A stretch of DNA of 64,000 nucleotides from Enterobacter sp. 10-1. GTDB taxonomy: Bacteria > Pseudomonadota > Gammaproteobacteria > Enterobacterales > Enterobacteriaceae. Shown piece after piece: positions 1 through 12,315 of the stretch. The DNA is taken from assembly GCA_002270295.1 (NCBI GenBank), contig NISF01000008.1, forward strand, positions 186,001 to 250,000. The letters are read 5' to 3'. The stretch's first letter is position 1. Every line of letters starts with the position of its first letter. The notes under the pieces are model-generated. The model searched no databases. It was not told where the DNA came from and saw nothing but the letters and a program-made list of their open reading frames with translations. Position numbers and translations under genes: made by a program.

Positions 1-1053
1 CAGGCGATCGACCTGCGGGTTCAGCGAGCACAGGCCGTTAGAGAGCACTTCCGGCAGCATCGGCACCACCTGCGACGGGAAGTAGACCGAAGTACCGCGG
101 CTGCGCGCTTCGCCGTCCAGCGGGGTACCGGGACGCACGTAGTAGCTTACGTCGGCAATGGCGACCCACAGGCGCCAGCCGCCGCCGCGTTTCTTCTCGC
201 AGTAAACCGCATCGTCAAAGTCGCGGGCGTCCTCACCATCGATGGTGACCAGCGGCAGATCGCGCAAATCAACGCGGCCAACCTTGGCCTCTTCAGGCAC
301 CTGCTCTTTCAGCACGGAGACCTGTTTTTCCACCGCCGGTGGCCAGGTATAAGGGATTTCATGGGTGCGCAGCGCCATATCGACCGCCATGCTGGTGCCC
401 ATGTTATCGCCCAGCACTTCAACAATTTTGCCCACCGCTTTAGTACGACGGGTCGGGCGCTGGGTCAGTTCAACCACCACCACAAAGCCCATCCGCGCGC
501 CCATGACTTCTTCCGGCGGGATCAGGATATCAAAGCTCAGACGGCTGTCGTCAGGCACCACGAAGCCCACGCCGGCGTCGGTGAAATAGCGGCCGACGAT
601 CTGGCTGGTTTTTGGCACCAGGACGCGCACGATACGCGCTTCGCGGCGGCCTTTACGGTCCGCGCCCAGCGGCTGCGCCAGCACCTGATCGCCATGAATA
701 CAGGTTTTCATCTGCTCAGACGACAGGTACAGGTCGTCTTTACGCCCCTCAACGCGCAGGAAGCCAAAGCCGTCGCGATGGCCGATAACCACGCCTTTGA
801 GCAGGTCAAGACGCTCCGGCAGCGCGTAGCACTGACGGCGGGTAAACACCAACTGCCCGTCGCGCTCCATAGCACGCAGGCGGCGGCGTAGCCCTTCCAG
901 CTGCTCTTCGCCTTCGATATTCAGTTCGATCGCCAGCTCGTCTCGGCTGGCCGGTTTTTCACGTTTTGCTAAATGATCGAGGATAAATTCCCGGCTAGGG
1001 ATTGGATTCGCATACTTTTCTGCTTCGCGGTCCAGGAAAGGATCTTGTGACAT
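1..1053 (-). CDS. rnr: Ribonuclease R, N-terminal part (gene cut by window edge)
   Basis: The minus strand reads [20 protein letters not shown] from an ATG at 1053 and stays open to base 1, giving 351 codons of a protein that is about 810 residues in E. coli. RNase R is a processive 3'-5' exoribonuclease that degrades structured RNA, rRNA fragments and mRNA and helps tmRNA quality control. Visible are the N-terminal helix-turn-helix-like region, the cold-shock domains and the beginning of the RNB catalytic domain, including the acidic stretch [20 protein letters not shown] whose aspartates coordinate catalytic magnesium. It lies directly downstream of nsrR, 38 bp away on the same strand, as in E. 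coli, where the two are cotranscribed. The C-terminal S1 domain is outside the window. Confidence 0.97.
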   Translation of the reverse strand, partial: MSQDPFLDREAEKYANPIPSREFILDHLAKREKPASRDELAIELNIEGEEQLEGLRRRLRAMERDGQLVFTRRQCYALPERLDLLKGVVIGHRDGFGFLRVEGRKDDLYLSSEQMKTCIHGDQVLAQPLGADRKGRREARIVRVLVPKTSQIVGRYFTDAGVGFVVPDDSRLSFDILIPPEEVMGARMGFVVVVELTQRPTRRTKAVGKIVEVLGDNMGTSMAVDMALRTHEIPYTWPPAVEKQVSVLKEQVPEEAKVGRVDLRDLPLVTIDGEDARDFDDAVYCEKKRGGGWRLWVAIADVSYYVRPGTPLDGEARSRGTSVYFPSQVVPMLPEVLSNGLCSLNPQVDRL

Positions 1054-1091
1054 GTCGGTTCCTCCGTTGTCATCTCTGATGAGAGTTTACG

Positions 1092-1517
1092 TCACTCCAC
1101 CAGTAATAATTTATAAAGTGGTTGATTCTCTTCAACCAAATCAGCCAGCGTGTAGTTATCTAGTTCCTTAAGAAAACTTTGCGCCGCTTCTGCAAGCGCC
1201 TGCTTCAGGCGACAGGCGGGTGTAATGTGGCAGAATTCGCTGCTGCAATTGACCAACGATAGCGGCTCAAGATCGCGAACCACATCACCAACACGAATCG
1301 TTTTTGCCGGCTTACCGAGGCGAATCCCCCCGTTCTTTCCCCGCACCGCCATAACGTAACCAGAGCGACTCAGCTGATTGATTATTTTTACCATATGATT
1401 ACGCGACACGCCGTAGACCTCCGTCACTTCGGAGATACTCGTCATTCGGCCATCCGGTAGCGACGCCATATAGATAAGCGCTCGTAATCCGTAATCAGTG
1501 AAACTCGTTAACTGCAC
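1092..1517 (-). CDS. nsrR: Nitric oxide-sensing Rrf2-family repressor NsrR
   Basis: This 141-residue protein is a full-length Rrf2-family regulator. An N-terminal winged helix (about residues 1-60) is followed by the cluster-binding loop with Cys91, Cys96 and Cys102 in the spacing [12 protein letters not shown]. In this family the cysteines hold an Fe-S cluster that NO destroys, which relieves repression of NO-detoxification genes such as hmp and ytfE. The length and sequence match E. coli NsrR almost throughout. The gene precedes rnr on the same strand, and purA lies upstream behind its own terminator, so nsrR probably heads its own transcript. Confidence 0.97.
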   Translation of the reverse strand: MQLTSFTDYGLRALIYMASLPDGRMTSISEVTEVYGVSRNHMVKIINQLSRSGYVMAVRGKNGGIRLGKPAKTIRVGDVVRDLEPLSLVNCSSEFCHITPACRLKQALAEAAQSFLKELDNYTLADLVEENQPLYKLLLVE

Positions 1518-1633
1518 AGCAACCTCAGGGTAAGGGGCAAGCGGTGAATCCGCAGGGTATGACTATATTGATGATAAACCAGCCGACGCTCAGGCCGTTA
1601 ATTTATTTGAAATGGGGCGGGTGGACAGCAAAA

Positions 1634-1659
1634 ACAAGGGGCGCCCAATCGGCGCCCCT
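1634..1659 (-). terminator. Rho-independent terminator of purA
   Basis: A perfect 8-bp stem (ggggcgcc/ggcgcccc, 1638-1645 with 1651-1658, loop of five) is followed on the minus strand by TTGTTTTT. It sits just past the purA stop codon. Confidence 0.85.
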
Positions 1660-1667
1660 GGAGATAA

Positions 1668-2969
<1,302 letters not shown>

Positions 2970-3068
2970 TCAAAATCACCGTTTGCTTAAAAATGGATTC
3001 TACCATCGCTTTTTCAGAGTTACAGCACTTTTTGCACTCAATATCAGCCAGGTCTGGCCACTTTTTGA

Positions 3069-3266
3069 TCAGCTCAGTGATTTCGTCAACATGTAGTAGA
3101 TGACTATCCCGGCAACCACAAGACCGCCGCCAAAACGGCGTAATATATTATCCGGCAGCTGGCTCATTGTGGCGATCATCCGACGCCAGGCGCGCGGATA
3201 AAGCAACGGCCCCAGTCCTTCAAGTACTAAAACCAGCGCCAGTGCCAGCCAGATTGTTGAGTTCAT
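3069..3266 (-). CDS. yjeT: YjeT, small DUF2065 membrane protein
   Basis: This 65-residue protein has two hydrophobic segments (about residues 4-22 and 45-60) separated by a basic stretch, PRAWRRM. The sequence and the position between hflC and purA identify YjeT, a DUF2065 inner-membrane protein with no established function. It is the distal gene after hflC in the hfq superoperon of enterics, although here a strong hairpin terminator separates it from hflC. Confidence 0.93.
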   Translation of the reverse strand: MNSTIWLALALVLVLEGLGPLLYPRAWRRMIATMSQLPDNILRRFGGGLVVAGIVIYYMLTKSLS

Positions 3267-3435
3267 GATTAACCCTTAGAGAGAAACGAAACCACCGCCG
3301 CCGCAGAGCGTCAGGGCTTGAGCCATGATGTTTTTTACCCGTGTCGCCTATTGTCCGGCATTTCGCGTTGATTATGCACTTTTTTTGCGAATAAAACGCA
3401 TAACCCGTTGTGTTAAAAGTTATTTCCTGATTTAA

Positions 3436-3470
3436 AAATATAAAAAAGGCGCCTTTCTCAAGGCGCCCTT
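3436..3470 (-). terminator. Terminator downstream of hflC
   Basis: The stem ggcgcct/aggcgcc (3448-3454 with 3461-3467) is followed on the minus strand by TTTTTTATATTTTT. It lies 17 bp past the hflC stop and probably ends the hfq-hflX-hflK-hflC transcripts. Confidence 0.85.
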
Positions 3471-3486
3471 TGGCTGACTAAATCGC

Positions 3487-4491
3487 TTATTTGCGAGCGG
3501 AGTCAGGTGACTTCATGTAGCGGAAGAAATCGCTGTCAGGACTGAGAACCATCACATCCTGGTTACCCTGGAAGCTGTTCTCATAGGCGCGCAGGCTACG
3601 GATAAAGGCGTAGAAGCCCGGATCCTGGCTAAACGCATCGGCAAACAGCTTCGCCGACTCAGCGTCGCCTTCACCGCGCATGATGCGGCCCTGGCGCTCG
3701 GCTTCAGCCAGCGTCTTGGTCACTTCATAGTCCGCGGTAGCGCGCAGCTTCTCAGCCTCTTCCTGGCCCTGTGAACGGTGGCGACGGGCAACCGCTTCAC
3801 GCTCGGCGCGCATACGGTTATAAATCGCTTCAGACACTTCGGCCGGCAGGTTGATCTGCTTGATGCGTACGTCGACGACTTCAATACCCAGCGCCGCCAT
3901 ACTGTTCGGGTTAACGACCGGAACCTTGCCGTTAGTTTCTGCCGATACGCGCTCCGCCGCTTTGGCGATAGCATCGTCAGCGGCCGGCGTACTGACTTCA
4001 TCTTCGGTACCTGCAGAGCCGGAGTTCAGCGCATCGCGCACTTCCAGAGTCAGGCGACCGCGGGAATCGGTCACGATATCCTTCACGTCCAGACGACCAA
4101 TCTCAGAACGCAGACGGTCAGAGAATTTACGCTTCAGCAGCACCTCGGCCTGGGAGACGTCGCCGCCGCCGGTTGCCAGATAGTAACGGCTGAAGTCGCT
4201 GATACGCCACTTGATGTATGAGTCGACGATCAGGTCTTTCTTCTCTTTGGTAACAAAGCGATCGGCCTGGTTATCCATAGTCTGAATACGCGCATCGAGC
4301 GTTTTCACTGATTCAATGAACGGGATCTTGAAGTGCAGACCCGGCGAATACACCAGCGGTTTATTTTCGCTATCGCGCAGTACCTTACCAAAACGCAGCG
4401 TAATACCGCGCTCGCCCTCTTTAACCACAAAGATAGACATGTAAAGCACTACCAGCACGATGGCAATAATCGCAATTACAGGTTTACGCAT
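3487..4491 (-). CDS. hflC: HflC, subunit of the FtsH-modulating HflKC complex
   Basis: HflC is a 334-residue SPFH/band-7 (prohibitin-like) protein anchored by an N-terminal transmembrane helix (about residues 5-22), with the rest in the periplasm. With HflK it builds a large ring around the FtsH protease and modulates turnover of membrane proteins. The SPFH domain begins near VKEGERGITLRFGKV. A long charged helix rich in Arg, Glu and Ala (about 220-270) is the coiled-coil part. The insert around residues 160-200 is typical of enterobacterial HflC. The start lies only 2 bp after the hflK stop, so the two subunits are translationally linked. Confidence 0.97.
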   Translation of the reverse strand: MRKPVIAIIAIVLVVLYMSIFVVKEGERGITLRFGKVLRDSENKPLVYSPGLHFKIPFIESVKTLDARIQTMDNQADRFVTKEKKDLIVDSYIKWRISDFSRYYLATGGGDVSQAEVLLKRKFSDRLRSEIGRLDVKDIVTDSRGRLTLEVRDALNSGSAGTEDEVSTPAADDAIAKAAERVSAETNGKVPVVNPNSMAALGIEVVDVRIKQINLPAEVSEAIYNRMRAEREAVARRHRSQGQEEAEKLRATADYEVTKTLAEAERQGRIMRGEGDAESAKLFADAFSQDPGFYAFIRSLRAYENSFQGNQDVMVLSPDSDFFRYMKSPDSARK

Positions 4492-4493
4492 CG

Positions 4494-5750
4494 TTATTCC
4501 CCCTGACGCTGGTAGTCGTTACGCTGCGCGTTGGCGCGACGTTGGTCCATAATGTTGCCATCCGTAGTGGTCGACGTGGTGCTGGCGCTGCTTGAGCTGG
4601 AAGCAGGCGGCAGGCGCAGCAGATCGTTCGCACCGCTGCTATTGCCCTTTGCTGCCGGCGTACCGGCGCCTTTCAGCATCTGGTCCAGAGGCAGAACCAT
4701 CAGATTACCGCCCTTATCGTTAACCAGCACTTTGCGGGTGTGGCTCAGCACTTTTTCCATGCTTTCGATATACAGACGCTCACGGGTAATCTCCGGCGCG
4801 GCCTTGTACTCAGGCAGGATCTTCGCAAAGCGCGCGACTTCACCCTGAGCTTCAAGAACGGTCTGAGTCTTGTACGCACGCGCCTCTTCGAGGATACGCT
4901 GCGCTGCACCGTTAGCTCGCGGCTGAACTTCGTTGGTGTAAGCTTCAGCTTCGCGGATGTACTGCTGCTCGTTCTCACGCGCGGCAATCGCATCGTCAAA
5001 CGCGGCCTTCACCTCTTCCGGCGGACGCGCCGTCTGGAAGTTGACGTCCAGCAGGGTAATACCCATATCGTACGGACGAATCGTCTCTTCCAGCTCGCGC
5101 TGGGTATCGCTACGAATAACGGTACGCCCTTCGGTCAGGATACGGTCCATGGTGTACTTGCCGATAACGCCACGCAGGGCGCTGTCGGTTGCCTGACGCA
5201 GGCTATCGTCGGCGCTGGCAACGCTAAACAGGTAGCGTTCTGGATCGGTCACCCGATACTGCACGTTCATCTCAACGCGCACGACGTTTTCGTCAGACGT
5301 CAGCATGACGCCAGAAGCCGCCAGTTCACGTACCGATTCAACGTTGACGGCCTGGACGTTATCGATAAAGGTTGGCTTCCAGTTAAGACCCGGCTCAACC
5401 AGATGGCTGAATTTACCAAAGCGAGTCACCACACCACGTTCCGCTTCCTTGATGGTATAGAAACCGCTGGCTGCCCAGATAATAACTGCGGCAGCGGCAA
5501 CGATGCCGACAATACGTCCGCCCATCGGGCCACGAGATCCCTGAGAGCCGCTAGCGCCTCCCTGTCCCCCTTTGCCGCCACCGAGACCGCCAAGTTTTTT
5601 ACTTAACTTGCGGAAGATATCATCCAGATCGGGCGGCCCCTGCTCGCGACCACCTTTATTGCCATTTCCCCCGGAGTTGCCGCCTTGGTTATTGCTGCTC
5701 CCCCACGGGTCGCGGTCCTGTCCGTTATTACCGGGCTGATTCCACGCCAT
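4494..5750 (-). CDS. hflK: HflK, subunit of the FtsH-modulating HflKC complex
   Basis: This 418-residue partner of HflC has a glycine/asparagine-rich cytoplasmic N-terminus (about 1-75, with many GGNGG-type repeats), one transmembrane helix (about 80-98), and then the periplasmic SPFH domain beginning at FYTIKEAERGVVTRFGKF. A coiled-coil segment (about 255-300) and a low-complexity Ser/Thr-rich C-terminus (SSSSSASTTSTTT) follow. The low-complexity ends differ from E. coli in detail, while the core is conserved. It sits between hflX and hflC in the hfq superoperon. Confidence 0.97.
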   Translation of the reverse strand: MAWNQPGNNGQDRDPWGSSNNQGGNSGGNGNKGGREQGPPDLDDIFRKLSKKLGGLGGGKGGQGGASGSQGSRGPMGGRIVGIVAAAAVIIWAASGFYTIKEAERGVVTRFGKFSHLVEPGLNWKPTFIDNVQAVNVESVRELAASGVMLTSDENVVRVEMNVQYRVTDPERYLFSVASADDSLRQATDSALRGVIGKYTMDRILTEGRTVIRSDTQRELEETIRPYDMGITLLDVNFQTARPPEEVKAAFDDAIAARENEQQYIREAEAYTNEVQPRANGAAQRILEEARAYKTQTVLEAQGEVARFAKILPEYKAAPEITRERLYIESMEKVLSHTRKVLVNDKGGNLMVLPLDQMLKGAGTPAAKGNSSGANDLLRLPPASSSSSASTTSTTTDGNIMDQRRANAQRNDYQRQGE

Positions 5751-5815
5751 GTATATGCTCCATATTTGTTTTTGATATCCCCACAGGGGTTAATATCTTC
5801 AGGCAAGCTGCAAGG

Positions 5816-7096
5816 TCAAATCACGTAATCAACCAGCGCTGGCTCTTGTTTACAGAGGCGACGCCAGTCAACGATCGGCATGCGCACCTGCAGACTCACG
5901 CTGCCGTCATCCTCCAGCCACTCTTTTTCTATCGACTGAAGCTGATAGAACCGACTTCTCAGCCGCCCTTCCTGCGGCGGTAAGCGCAGCGTGTGCTGGG
6001 CCACTTCACCGGAAAGTCGTTCCGTCAAAGCCTCAAAAAGCAGCGGTACCCCAATTCCGGTCTGCGCAGAGAGCCAGACCCGAATCGGTTTATTCTCTTC
6101 ATCCCGGTCGATACGTGGTTCAAAATCGTCAAGCATGTCGATTTTGTTCATCACCAGCAGTACCGGGATCTCATCGGCCTCGATTTCGGCGAGAACCGTA
6201 TTTACGGCATCAATATTTTCCTGCAGACGGACATCGGCTGCGTCAATCACGTGCAGCAGCAGCGTCGCCTGACGCGTCTCCTGCAGCGTGGCTTTAAACG
6301 CGGCGACCAAATCGTGCGGCAGGTGGCGAATAAAGCCCACGGTGTCCGCCAGCACGGTTTCACCAACGTCCGTGACGTCGATGCGGCGTAGCGTCGGGTC
6401 CAGAGTCGCGAACAGCTGGTCCGCCGCGTACACCTCAGCTTCGGTTATCTGGTTAAACAGCGTTGATTTCCCGGCGTTGGTGTACCCCACCAGCGACACG
6501 GTTGGGATATCGGCTTTGGCTCGTGACCGCCGTCCCTGTTCACGCTGCTTCGATACTTTTTCCAGCCGCCCGAGAATCTGCATAATGCGGTTACGCAGCA
6601 ATCGACGGTCAGTCTCGAGCTGGGTTTCACCCGGGCCACGCAAACCAATCCCGCCCTTTTGCCTTTCAAGGTGGGTCCAGCCGCGTACCAGGCGCGTCGC
6701 CATATGACGCAGCTGCGCCAGCTCAACCTGCAGTTTCCCTTCGTGGGTGCGCGCTCGCTGGGCGAAAATATCTAAAATAAGTCCTGTGCGATCGATAACC
6801 CGGCATTCACACAGGCGCTCCAGGTTACGTTCCTGGGCTGGACTCAGGGCATGATCGAACAGCACGACCGACGCGCCGGTCGCTTTTACGGCTTCCGCAA
6901 TTTCGACAGCCTTACCTTCACCAACAAAATATTTTGGGTGCGGTGCTTTACGGCTACCGGTAATCACCTGCATTGCTTCGACACCGGCAGAGGAGACCAG
7001 GGATTCAAACTCCTGAAGGTCTTCCATATCTTTGTCTTGCGAAAAATAGATGTGTACCAGCACCGCCTGCTCACCGGCATCATAACGGTCAAACAA
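5816..7096 (-). CDS. hflX: HflX, ribosome-associated GTPase
   Basis: HflX binds the 50S subunit and splits stalled or hibernating 70S ribosomes, especially after heat stress. The 426-residue protein has the N-terminal HflX domain (about 1-190, containing [18 protein letters not shown]), then a G domain with Walker A GYTNAGKS near 204, DTVGF as G3 near 252 and NKID as G4 near 319. A short C-terminal domain follows. The length equals the E. coli protein. It lies between hfq and hflK, about 200 bp downstream of the hfq stop. Confidence 0.97.
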   Translation of the reverse strand: MFDRYDAGEQAVLVHIYFSQDKDMEDLQEFESLVSSAGVEAMQVITGSRKAPHPKYFVGEGKAVEIAEAVKATGASVVLFDHALSPAQERNLERLCECRVIDRTGLILDIFAQRARTHEGKLQVELAQLRHMATRLVRGWTHLERQKGGIGLRGPGETQLETDRRLLRNRIMQILGRLEKVSKQREQGRRSRAKADIPTVSLVGYTNAGKSTLFNQITEAEVYAADQLFATLDPTLRRIDVTDVGETVLADTVGFIRHLPHDLVAAFKATLQETRQATLLLHVIDAADVRLQENIDAVNTVLAEIEADEIPVLLVMNKIDMLDDFEPRIDRDEENKPIRVWLSAQTGIGVPLLFEALTERLSGEVAQHTLRLPPQEGRLRSRFYQLQSIEKEWLEDDGSVSLQVRMPIVDWRRLCKQEPALVDYVI

Positions 7097-7293
7097 GCGT
7101 AAACCCCTTCTAAAATACCAGCGGGGAACAGGGTCACTCGTGGTCTTTCTGGTTGCGTGAGTATTGGCTTTACTCGTTTACCCCAGCCATTTACTGCTGT
7201 AAACGCCTGGGGATTCACTACATGCCGACTTCCTGCAACCAAAAACTCATAGAGTAAAACCAGGCTCCCCGGCTTGGAAAAACAGCATTAACC

Positions 7294-7614
<321 letters not shown>

Positions 7615-7694
7615 TTATATGTATGCTTGTTTTGTACTCAGAACCTTACGATTCTTAAAAAAAATTACGCACGATACCGTTTAATTGTACACGT

Positions 7695-8645
7695 TCAGTC
7701 CTGGCTCGCACCAACTACCTGTAATACTTTGTTGAGCGCCTGTTCAGGTTGTTCACTGTCTAACCAGTGAATATCTTCCCAGCCGCGCAACCAGGTTATC
7801 TGACGCTTGGCTAACTGTCTCGTGGCGCAAACACCTCGATAAACCATTTCATCATACGGGATCTCGCCATCAAGGTATGACCACATCTGGCGATATCCTA
7901 CACAACGAATGGAAGGCATATCCGTATGCAAATCTCCGCGGGCAAATAGCGCCCGTACTTCTGCTTCAAAACCTGAAGCCAACATCTGATGAAAACGCTG
8001 TTCTATGCGTTGATGGAGCAGTTCACGGCTCGCCGGGGCGATGGCGAACTGATGCACCTTGTACGGCAGAGCGTCTCCCGACGTTTGCGTCAGTTCCGTT
8101 AAAGTTTTACCCGAAATGAAAAAAACTTCCAGTGCTCGGGAAAGTCTTTGCGGATCATTTGGATGAATACGCGCGGCGGCAACGGGATCGATCTCCTGTA
8201 GCTGCCGGTGCAGTGCGTGCCACCCCTGCTCTGCTGCCTGTTGCTCAATTTTTGCCCTGACCTGCGGATCTGCCGACGGTAACGGCGACAGCCCTTCCAG
8301 CAACGCTTTGAAATACAACATTGTTCCGCCAACCAGCAGCGGAATGCGCCCGGCAGCGACGATATCCGCCATTTCTGCCAACGCATCGCGACGAAAGTCC
8401 GCCGCGGAGTAAGCCTCTGCCGGGTCGAGAATATCCAGCAGTCGATGCGGCGCTGCGCTCAGCTCTGCCGCATCCGGCTTGGCCGTACCAATGTCCATTC
8501 CTCGATAGATAAGGGCGGAATCGACACTAATCAACTCTACCGGTAAAATTTTACGCAATGCAATGGCCAGCGCCGTTTTACCAGAGGCCGTTGGGCCCAT
8601 TAAAAATATTGCCTTAGGCAGGCTCGCCTCAGTTACATCACTCAT
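7695..8645 (-). CDS. miaA: tRNA dimethylallyltransferase
   Basis: MiaA transfers a dimethylallyl group to A37 of tRNAs that read codons starting with U, the first step to ms2i6A. The 316-residue protein begins with an N-terminal P-loop, [11 protein letters not shown] (about 17-27), and continues with [19 protein letters not shown], which carries the conserved Asp-Ser pair, and a Q/W-rich tRNA-contact region near the C-terminus. Its start overlaps the mutL stop by 8 bp, showing translational coupling in the mutL-miaA-hfq order typical of enterics. Confidence 0.97.
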   Translation of the reverse strand: MSDVTEASLPKAIFLMGPTASGKTALAIALRKILPVELISVDSALIYRGMDIGTAKPDAAELSAAPHRLLDILDPAEAYSAADFRRDALAEMADIVAAGRIPLLVGGTMLYFKALLEGLSPLPSADPQVRAKIEQQAAEQGWHALHRQLQEIDPVAAARIHPNDPQRLSRALEVFFISGKTLTELTQTSGDALPYKVHQFAIAPASRELLHQRIEQRFHQMLASGFEAEVRALFARGDLHTDMPSIRCVGYRQMWSYLDGEIPYDEMVYRGVCATRQLAKRQITWLRGWEDIHWLDSEQPEQALNKVLQVVGASQD

Positions 8646-10497
8646 CTTTCAGGGCATTCATCGCCGAATCCAGGTCAACGGGTTGTAACAGACCACCCGG
8701 CGGAGCTTTTACCAGCTGCGGACATAAACGCTCTACGTCCGCCAGCACGCTAATCGCCTGCGCCATATTCCACTGCGCGTGTTCGCTCGCCAGGTTGCGC
8801 GCGATCCACTGCGCGATGTCACCGACGTCAAATGCCTTTCGCTGCGCCAGGTAGCCTATCAGTTCAGGAATCAAGATTTGTAAATTTTGTTGTCTTAAGG
8901 GTAAAGGCACCGCGCGAACCGTCAAATGATGCGCATCGGACTGCAGATCGATCCCCAAATTCACCAGCGCCGCCTGCGCTTTCGCCAGCGCGTCCTTTTC
9001 CGCGCCCGATACTTTTAGCCGCAGCGGGATCAGCAGCGGCTGCCCGCAAACCGGCTCCCCGGCGGGCGTCAGCTGCGCCTGACGCAGCCAGCGTTCGGCC
9101 ACCGGCAGCGCCAGAAGCGCCAGCCTGCCGTCACGTTCCAGCAGCGCGCAATCGCCATCAACGATGGTCAGCACGCGGCCAAAGCTTTGGCTGTGGCCGG
9201 ATAAACCCTCCGCAGCAGGCGCCGGGGCGCTGCTTTTACGCTCGACAGCCGGCGTCTCCAGCAGCTGACGATACAGCGCCCCCTGCTGCTTTTGGTATCC
9301 CGGCTGCGCATGCGGCCAGCCGCCGCCTCCAGCCGGACTGGAAGGCTCGCGCGGCGTTTCGCGGCCGTAGCGCGCTGCGGCCGGCTCACGCGCAGGGACG
9401 GGCTGAGCAAAATGGTTAGCCCCCGCCGCGACCCGGTTCTCCGGTACCTGAAGGCGCGCCGGCTGCCCCGCATCCTCTTCCGCCAGCGGCGCGCTGAGCT
9501 GCTGCTGGAGGACGCTAAGCACCCCTTGATAGATAAAATCATGGACCAGCCGAGACTGGTGAAAACGCACCTCGTGCTTAGCCGGATGGACATTCACATC
9601 TACCTGGTGCGGGTCAATCTCAAGGTACAGGACAAAAGCGGGCTGCTGGTCGGCCCCGAGCTTATCTTCACAGGCCTGGCGAATGGCGTGGTTGATCAGC
9701 CGGTCGCGCATCATACGGCCGTTGACGTAGCAGTACTGAATCTCCGCCAGCGCCGGATTGGTATGCAGAGGATCGGCCACCCAGCCGCTGAGGGTCAGAT
9801 CGCCGTGCTGCCATTCAATCGCCAGCGCCTGCTCGAGGAACGGCGTGCCGCAGATAGCGCCCAGCCGCCGCTCGCGCTGTCCGCCCGCGGGTACGGCGCG
9901 ATACTGGCGCATCGCCTTGCCGTTATGGCTGAGATTAATCGTGACGTCAAAACGCGCCAGCGCGATGCGGCGGACGATTTCATCGATATGGTTAAATTCC
10001 GTCTTTTCGGTACGCATAAATTTGCGGCGGGCCGGGGTGTTATAGAACAGATCCAGCACTTCCAGCGTGGTGCCGACCGGATGCGCCGCCGGCTTGACGG
10101 TCACGTCCTGATCGCGCCCTTCGGCGTAGGCCTGCCAGGCCTCCTGCTGCTCCGCCGTGCGCGAGGTCAGGGTCAGCCGCGCCACCGAGCTGATACTGGC
10201 CAGCGCTTCCCCGCGAAAGCCGAGGCTGATGATAGCTTCCAGATCGTCAAGGGAGGCGATTTTACTGGTGGCGTGGCGAGCCAGCGCCAGCGCCAGCTCG
10301 TCCTTTTTGATGCCGCAGCCGTTGTCACGAATGCGGATAAGCTTCGCGCCGCCGCGTTCGATATCAATATCAATTCGGGTCGCGCCGGCATCAAGGCTGT
10401 TTTCTACCAGCTCCTTAACCACCGACGCCGGACGTTCCACCACCTCACCTGCGGCAATCTGGTTGGCGAGCTGCGGCGGTAGAACCTGAATCGGCAT
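8638..10497 (-). CDS. mutL: DNA mismatch repair protein MutL
   Basis: MutL couples mismatch recognition by MutS to MutH nicking and UvrD unwinding. The 619-residue protein shows the GHKL ATPase: [20 protein letters not shown] at about residues 12-31 with the catalytic Glu, DNGCGI near 58 and GFRGEAL near 93. A proline/alanine-rich linker (about 335-420) joins it to the C-terminal dimerisation domain. There is no DQHAAHER-type endonuclease motif, as expected where MutH supplies the nick. It is 10 bp downstream of amiB and overlaps miaA. Confidence 0.98.
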   Translation of the reverse strand: MPIQVLPPQLANQIAAGEVVERPASVVKELVENSLDAGATRIDIDIERGGAKLIRIRDNGCGIKKDELALALARHATSKIASLDDLEAIISLGFRGEALASISSVARLTLTSRTAEQQEAWQAYAEGRDQDVTVKPAAHPVGTTLEVLDLFYNTPARRKFMRTEKTEFNHIDEIVRRIALARFDVTINLSHNGKAMRQYRAVPAGGQRERRLGAICGTPFLEQALAIEWQHGDLTLSGWVADPLHTNPALAEIQYCYVNGRMMRDRLINHAIRQACEDKLGADQQPAFVLYLEIDPHQVDVNVHPAKHEVRFHQSRLVHDFIYQGVLSVLQQQLSAPLAEEDAGQPARLQVPENRVAAGANHFAQPVPAREPAAARYGRETPREPSSPAGGGGWPHAQPGYQKQQGALYRQLLETPAVERKSSAPAPAAEGLSGHSQSFGRVLTIVDGDCALLERDGRLALLALPVAERWLRQAQLTPAGEPVCGQPLLIPLRLKVSGAEKDALAKAQAALVNLGIDLQSDAHHLTVRAVPLPLRQQNLQILIPELIGYLAQRKAFDVGDIAQWIARNLASEHAQWNMAQAISVLADVERLCPQLVKAPPGGLLQPVDLDSAMNALKDE

Positions 10498-10507
10498 GAC
10501 TGACTCC

Positions 10508-11845
10508 TTAATTTATCAACGTCCTGCCAGGCGACGCGGCGCTGGCCGTTTGTGCGGGCTCGCCGCGCGGGGCTGATTGCAGCGGGTGCTGCATAAAGTA
10601 ATTACGCAGACCGTTATAAATCGCTTCGGCAAGCTGCTGCTGATAATTGTCGCTGGCCAACAGCCGCTCTTCGCCGGTATTGCTGATAAAACCGGTTTCG
10701 ACGAGGATCGACGGAATATCCGGTGAACGCAGCACGCCGAGGCTGGCGTGTTCCGGGCGGCGCTTGTGGAGATCGCCGACCCGCTGCAGCTGGCTCAATA
10801 CGTTAGTCGCCACATCATACCCGACGCGCTGGGAATGGCCGAACTGTAAATCCAGCACCGCCTGGCTGAGGTAGGGATCGGACTGGTTGTTCGCCAGCAC
10901 ATCGCCCGCCCCGCCGAGCAGCTCGGACTGCTTCTCATGCTGCTCGAGCCAGCCGGCCATCTCGCTGTTCGCGCGACGGTTGGATAGCACCCATACCGAC
11001 GCGCCGGTAGCGTCACGATTCGGCGCCGCATCGGCGTGAATCGACACCAGGAAGTTGGCATTTTGCTTACGGGCGACGTCCGAACGGCCCATCACCGAAA
11101 TAAAGTAGTCGCCGTCGCGGGTCAGCACCGGCTTGAACAGCGGATCGGCGTTCAGCAACGCACGCAGCTTGCGGGCAATGGCGATCGTCACGTTCTTCTC
11201 TTTGGTGCCGTCCGGGCCGATCGCGCCCGGGTCCTGGCCGCCGTGGCCGGCATCGATCGCAATAATCACCTTATCGTCCGTCGCCACGGCGCGAGCGGCC
11301 GGACGCGTCACGGCGTGGCTCTCGGTCATGGCCGTTTGCCGTTCATTACCGGATGACTTAAACGGGTTGCGCGCGGGCTCAACCGGAACCGGACGCGGGG
11401 CAATCGCCGGCCTTTCCACTCGCTTCACGATCGCCGGAGGCGGCGGAGGTGGAGGCGGGACGTCGGCGTTAATAGTGAACACAACGGTATAATTAGAGCC
11501 GTTTTGCTGCTTCACCGCGCGGGTTTTGCCGTCTTCAGTCAGGTCCACCAGCAGGCGCAGAGACTGCGTATCCGGCGCCGTGCCCGAGCGAATGCTTTTC
11601 ACCAGGTTGCTGCCGCTAAACAGCAGCGGTAATCCCTGCAGGGTGCCGGTCTGCTTTATATCCAGCGCCACGGTGCGTTTGCCCTGAGGGCTGAAGGAGT
11701 ATTCGGGATCGCCAATAAAGCTTATGGTAATACGGGCCTGCCGATCTCCGTTAGAGACCTGGATATCGGATAAACTTGCCGCAAAGGTCTGCATGCTAAA
11801 CAGCATCAGCGCAGCGGCCAGCCAAGAGGTTATGCGATATTTCAT
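10508..11845 (-). CDS. amiB: N-acetylmuramoyl-L-alanine amidase AmiB
   Basis: AmiB is a periplasmic zinc amidase that splits septal peptidoglycan during cell separation, activated by EnvC. The 445-residue protein has a signal peptide (about 1-22, ending TFA), an AMIN domain (about 25-130) that targets the septum, a proline run (eight consecutive Pro near 130-140), and an Amidase_3 domain. The zinc ligands are visible in the sequence: [15 protein letters not shown] (His), the Glu of [10 protein letters not shown], and VSIHADAA (His). The catalytic Glu lies in LVETGFISN. It sits between tsaE and mutL. Confidence 0.97.
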   Translation of the reverse strand: MKYRITSWLAAALMLFSMQTFAASLSDIQVSNGDRQARITISFIGDPEYSFSPQGKRTVALDIKQTGTLQGLPLLFSGSNLVKSIRSGTAPDTQSLRLLVDLTEDGKTRAVKQQNGSNYTVVFTINADVPPPPPPPPAIVKRVERPAIAPRPVPVEPARNPFKSSGNERQTAMTESHAVTRPAARAVATDDKVIIAIDAGHGGQDPGAIGPDGTKEKNVTIAIARKLRALLNADPLFKPVLTRDGDYFISVMGRSDVARKQNANFLVSIHADAAPNRDATGASVWVLSNRRANSEMAGWLEQHEKQSELLGGAGDVLANNQSDPYLSQAVLDLQFGHSQRVGYDVATNVLSQLQRVGDLHKRRPEHASLGVLRSPDIPSILVETGFISNTGEERLLASDNYQQQLAEAIYNGLRNYFMQHPLQSAPRGEPAQTASAASPGRTLIN

Positions 11846-11856
11846 CCCGCGATCCT

Positions 11857-12315
11857 TCAGGCTAAACGCGCCAGTAAAGACTCACCCAATGAGGAGACTG
11901 CCGTTACGCGCGCCTCACGCCCTTGTGCCTGATACTCAAGATGAATTTCAACATCAGGCTCGGGCAGCACGCCCGCGCCCTGCTGCGGCCATTCAACCAG
12001 GCAGATAGCATCGTCAGTAAAATAGTCACGGATCCCCATAAACTCGAGCTCTTCGGGGTCCGCCAGGCGGTAAAGATCGAAGTGATACACCGTCAAATTT
12101 TCGAGGGTGTACGGCTCCACCAGCGTGTAGGTAGGGCTTTTGACATTCCCGCGGTGGCCGAGTGCGTGTAAAAAGCCGCGGCTGAAGGTAGTTTTACCCG
12201 CGCCTAAATCGCCATACAGATAGATGACCGTGGCCCCCGTACAGAGCTGCGCAATGCGGTTGCCAAGGTCCAGGGTTGCCTGCTCGTCGGGTAAAGGAAT
12301 CACTCGGTTAATCAT
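11857..12315 (-). CDS. tsaE: tRNA threonylcarbamoyladenosine synthesis ATPase TsaE
   Basis: TsaE (YjeE) is the small P-loop ATPase that works with TsaB and TsaD to make t6A at position 37 of ANN-decoding tRNAs. The 152-residue protein has Walker [14 protein letters not shown] near residue 35 and the conserved [10 protein letters not shown] segment near 60. Its start overlaps the nnr stop by 8 bp and amiB follows after 11 bp, so nnr, tsaE and amiB are one coupled unit. Confidence 0.96.
   Translation of the reverse strand: MINRVIPLPDEQATLDLGNRIAQLCTGATVIYLYGDLGAGKTTFSRGFLHALGHRGNVKSPTYTLVEPYTLENLTVYHFDLYRLADPEELEFMGIRDYFTDDAICLVEWPQQGAGVLPEPDVEIHLEYQAQGREARVTAVSSLGESLLARLA

Noticed and set aside
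9292..10482. 396-codon open frame antisense to mutL
   Set aside because: This GC-rich shadow is Arg-rich with no family features, opposite a fully conserved gene.
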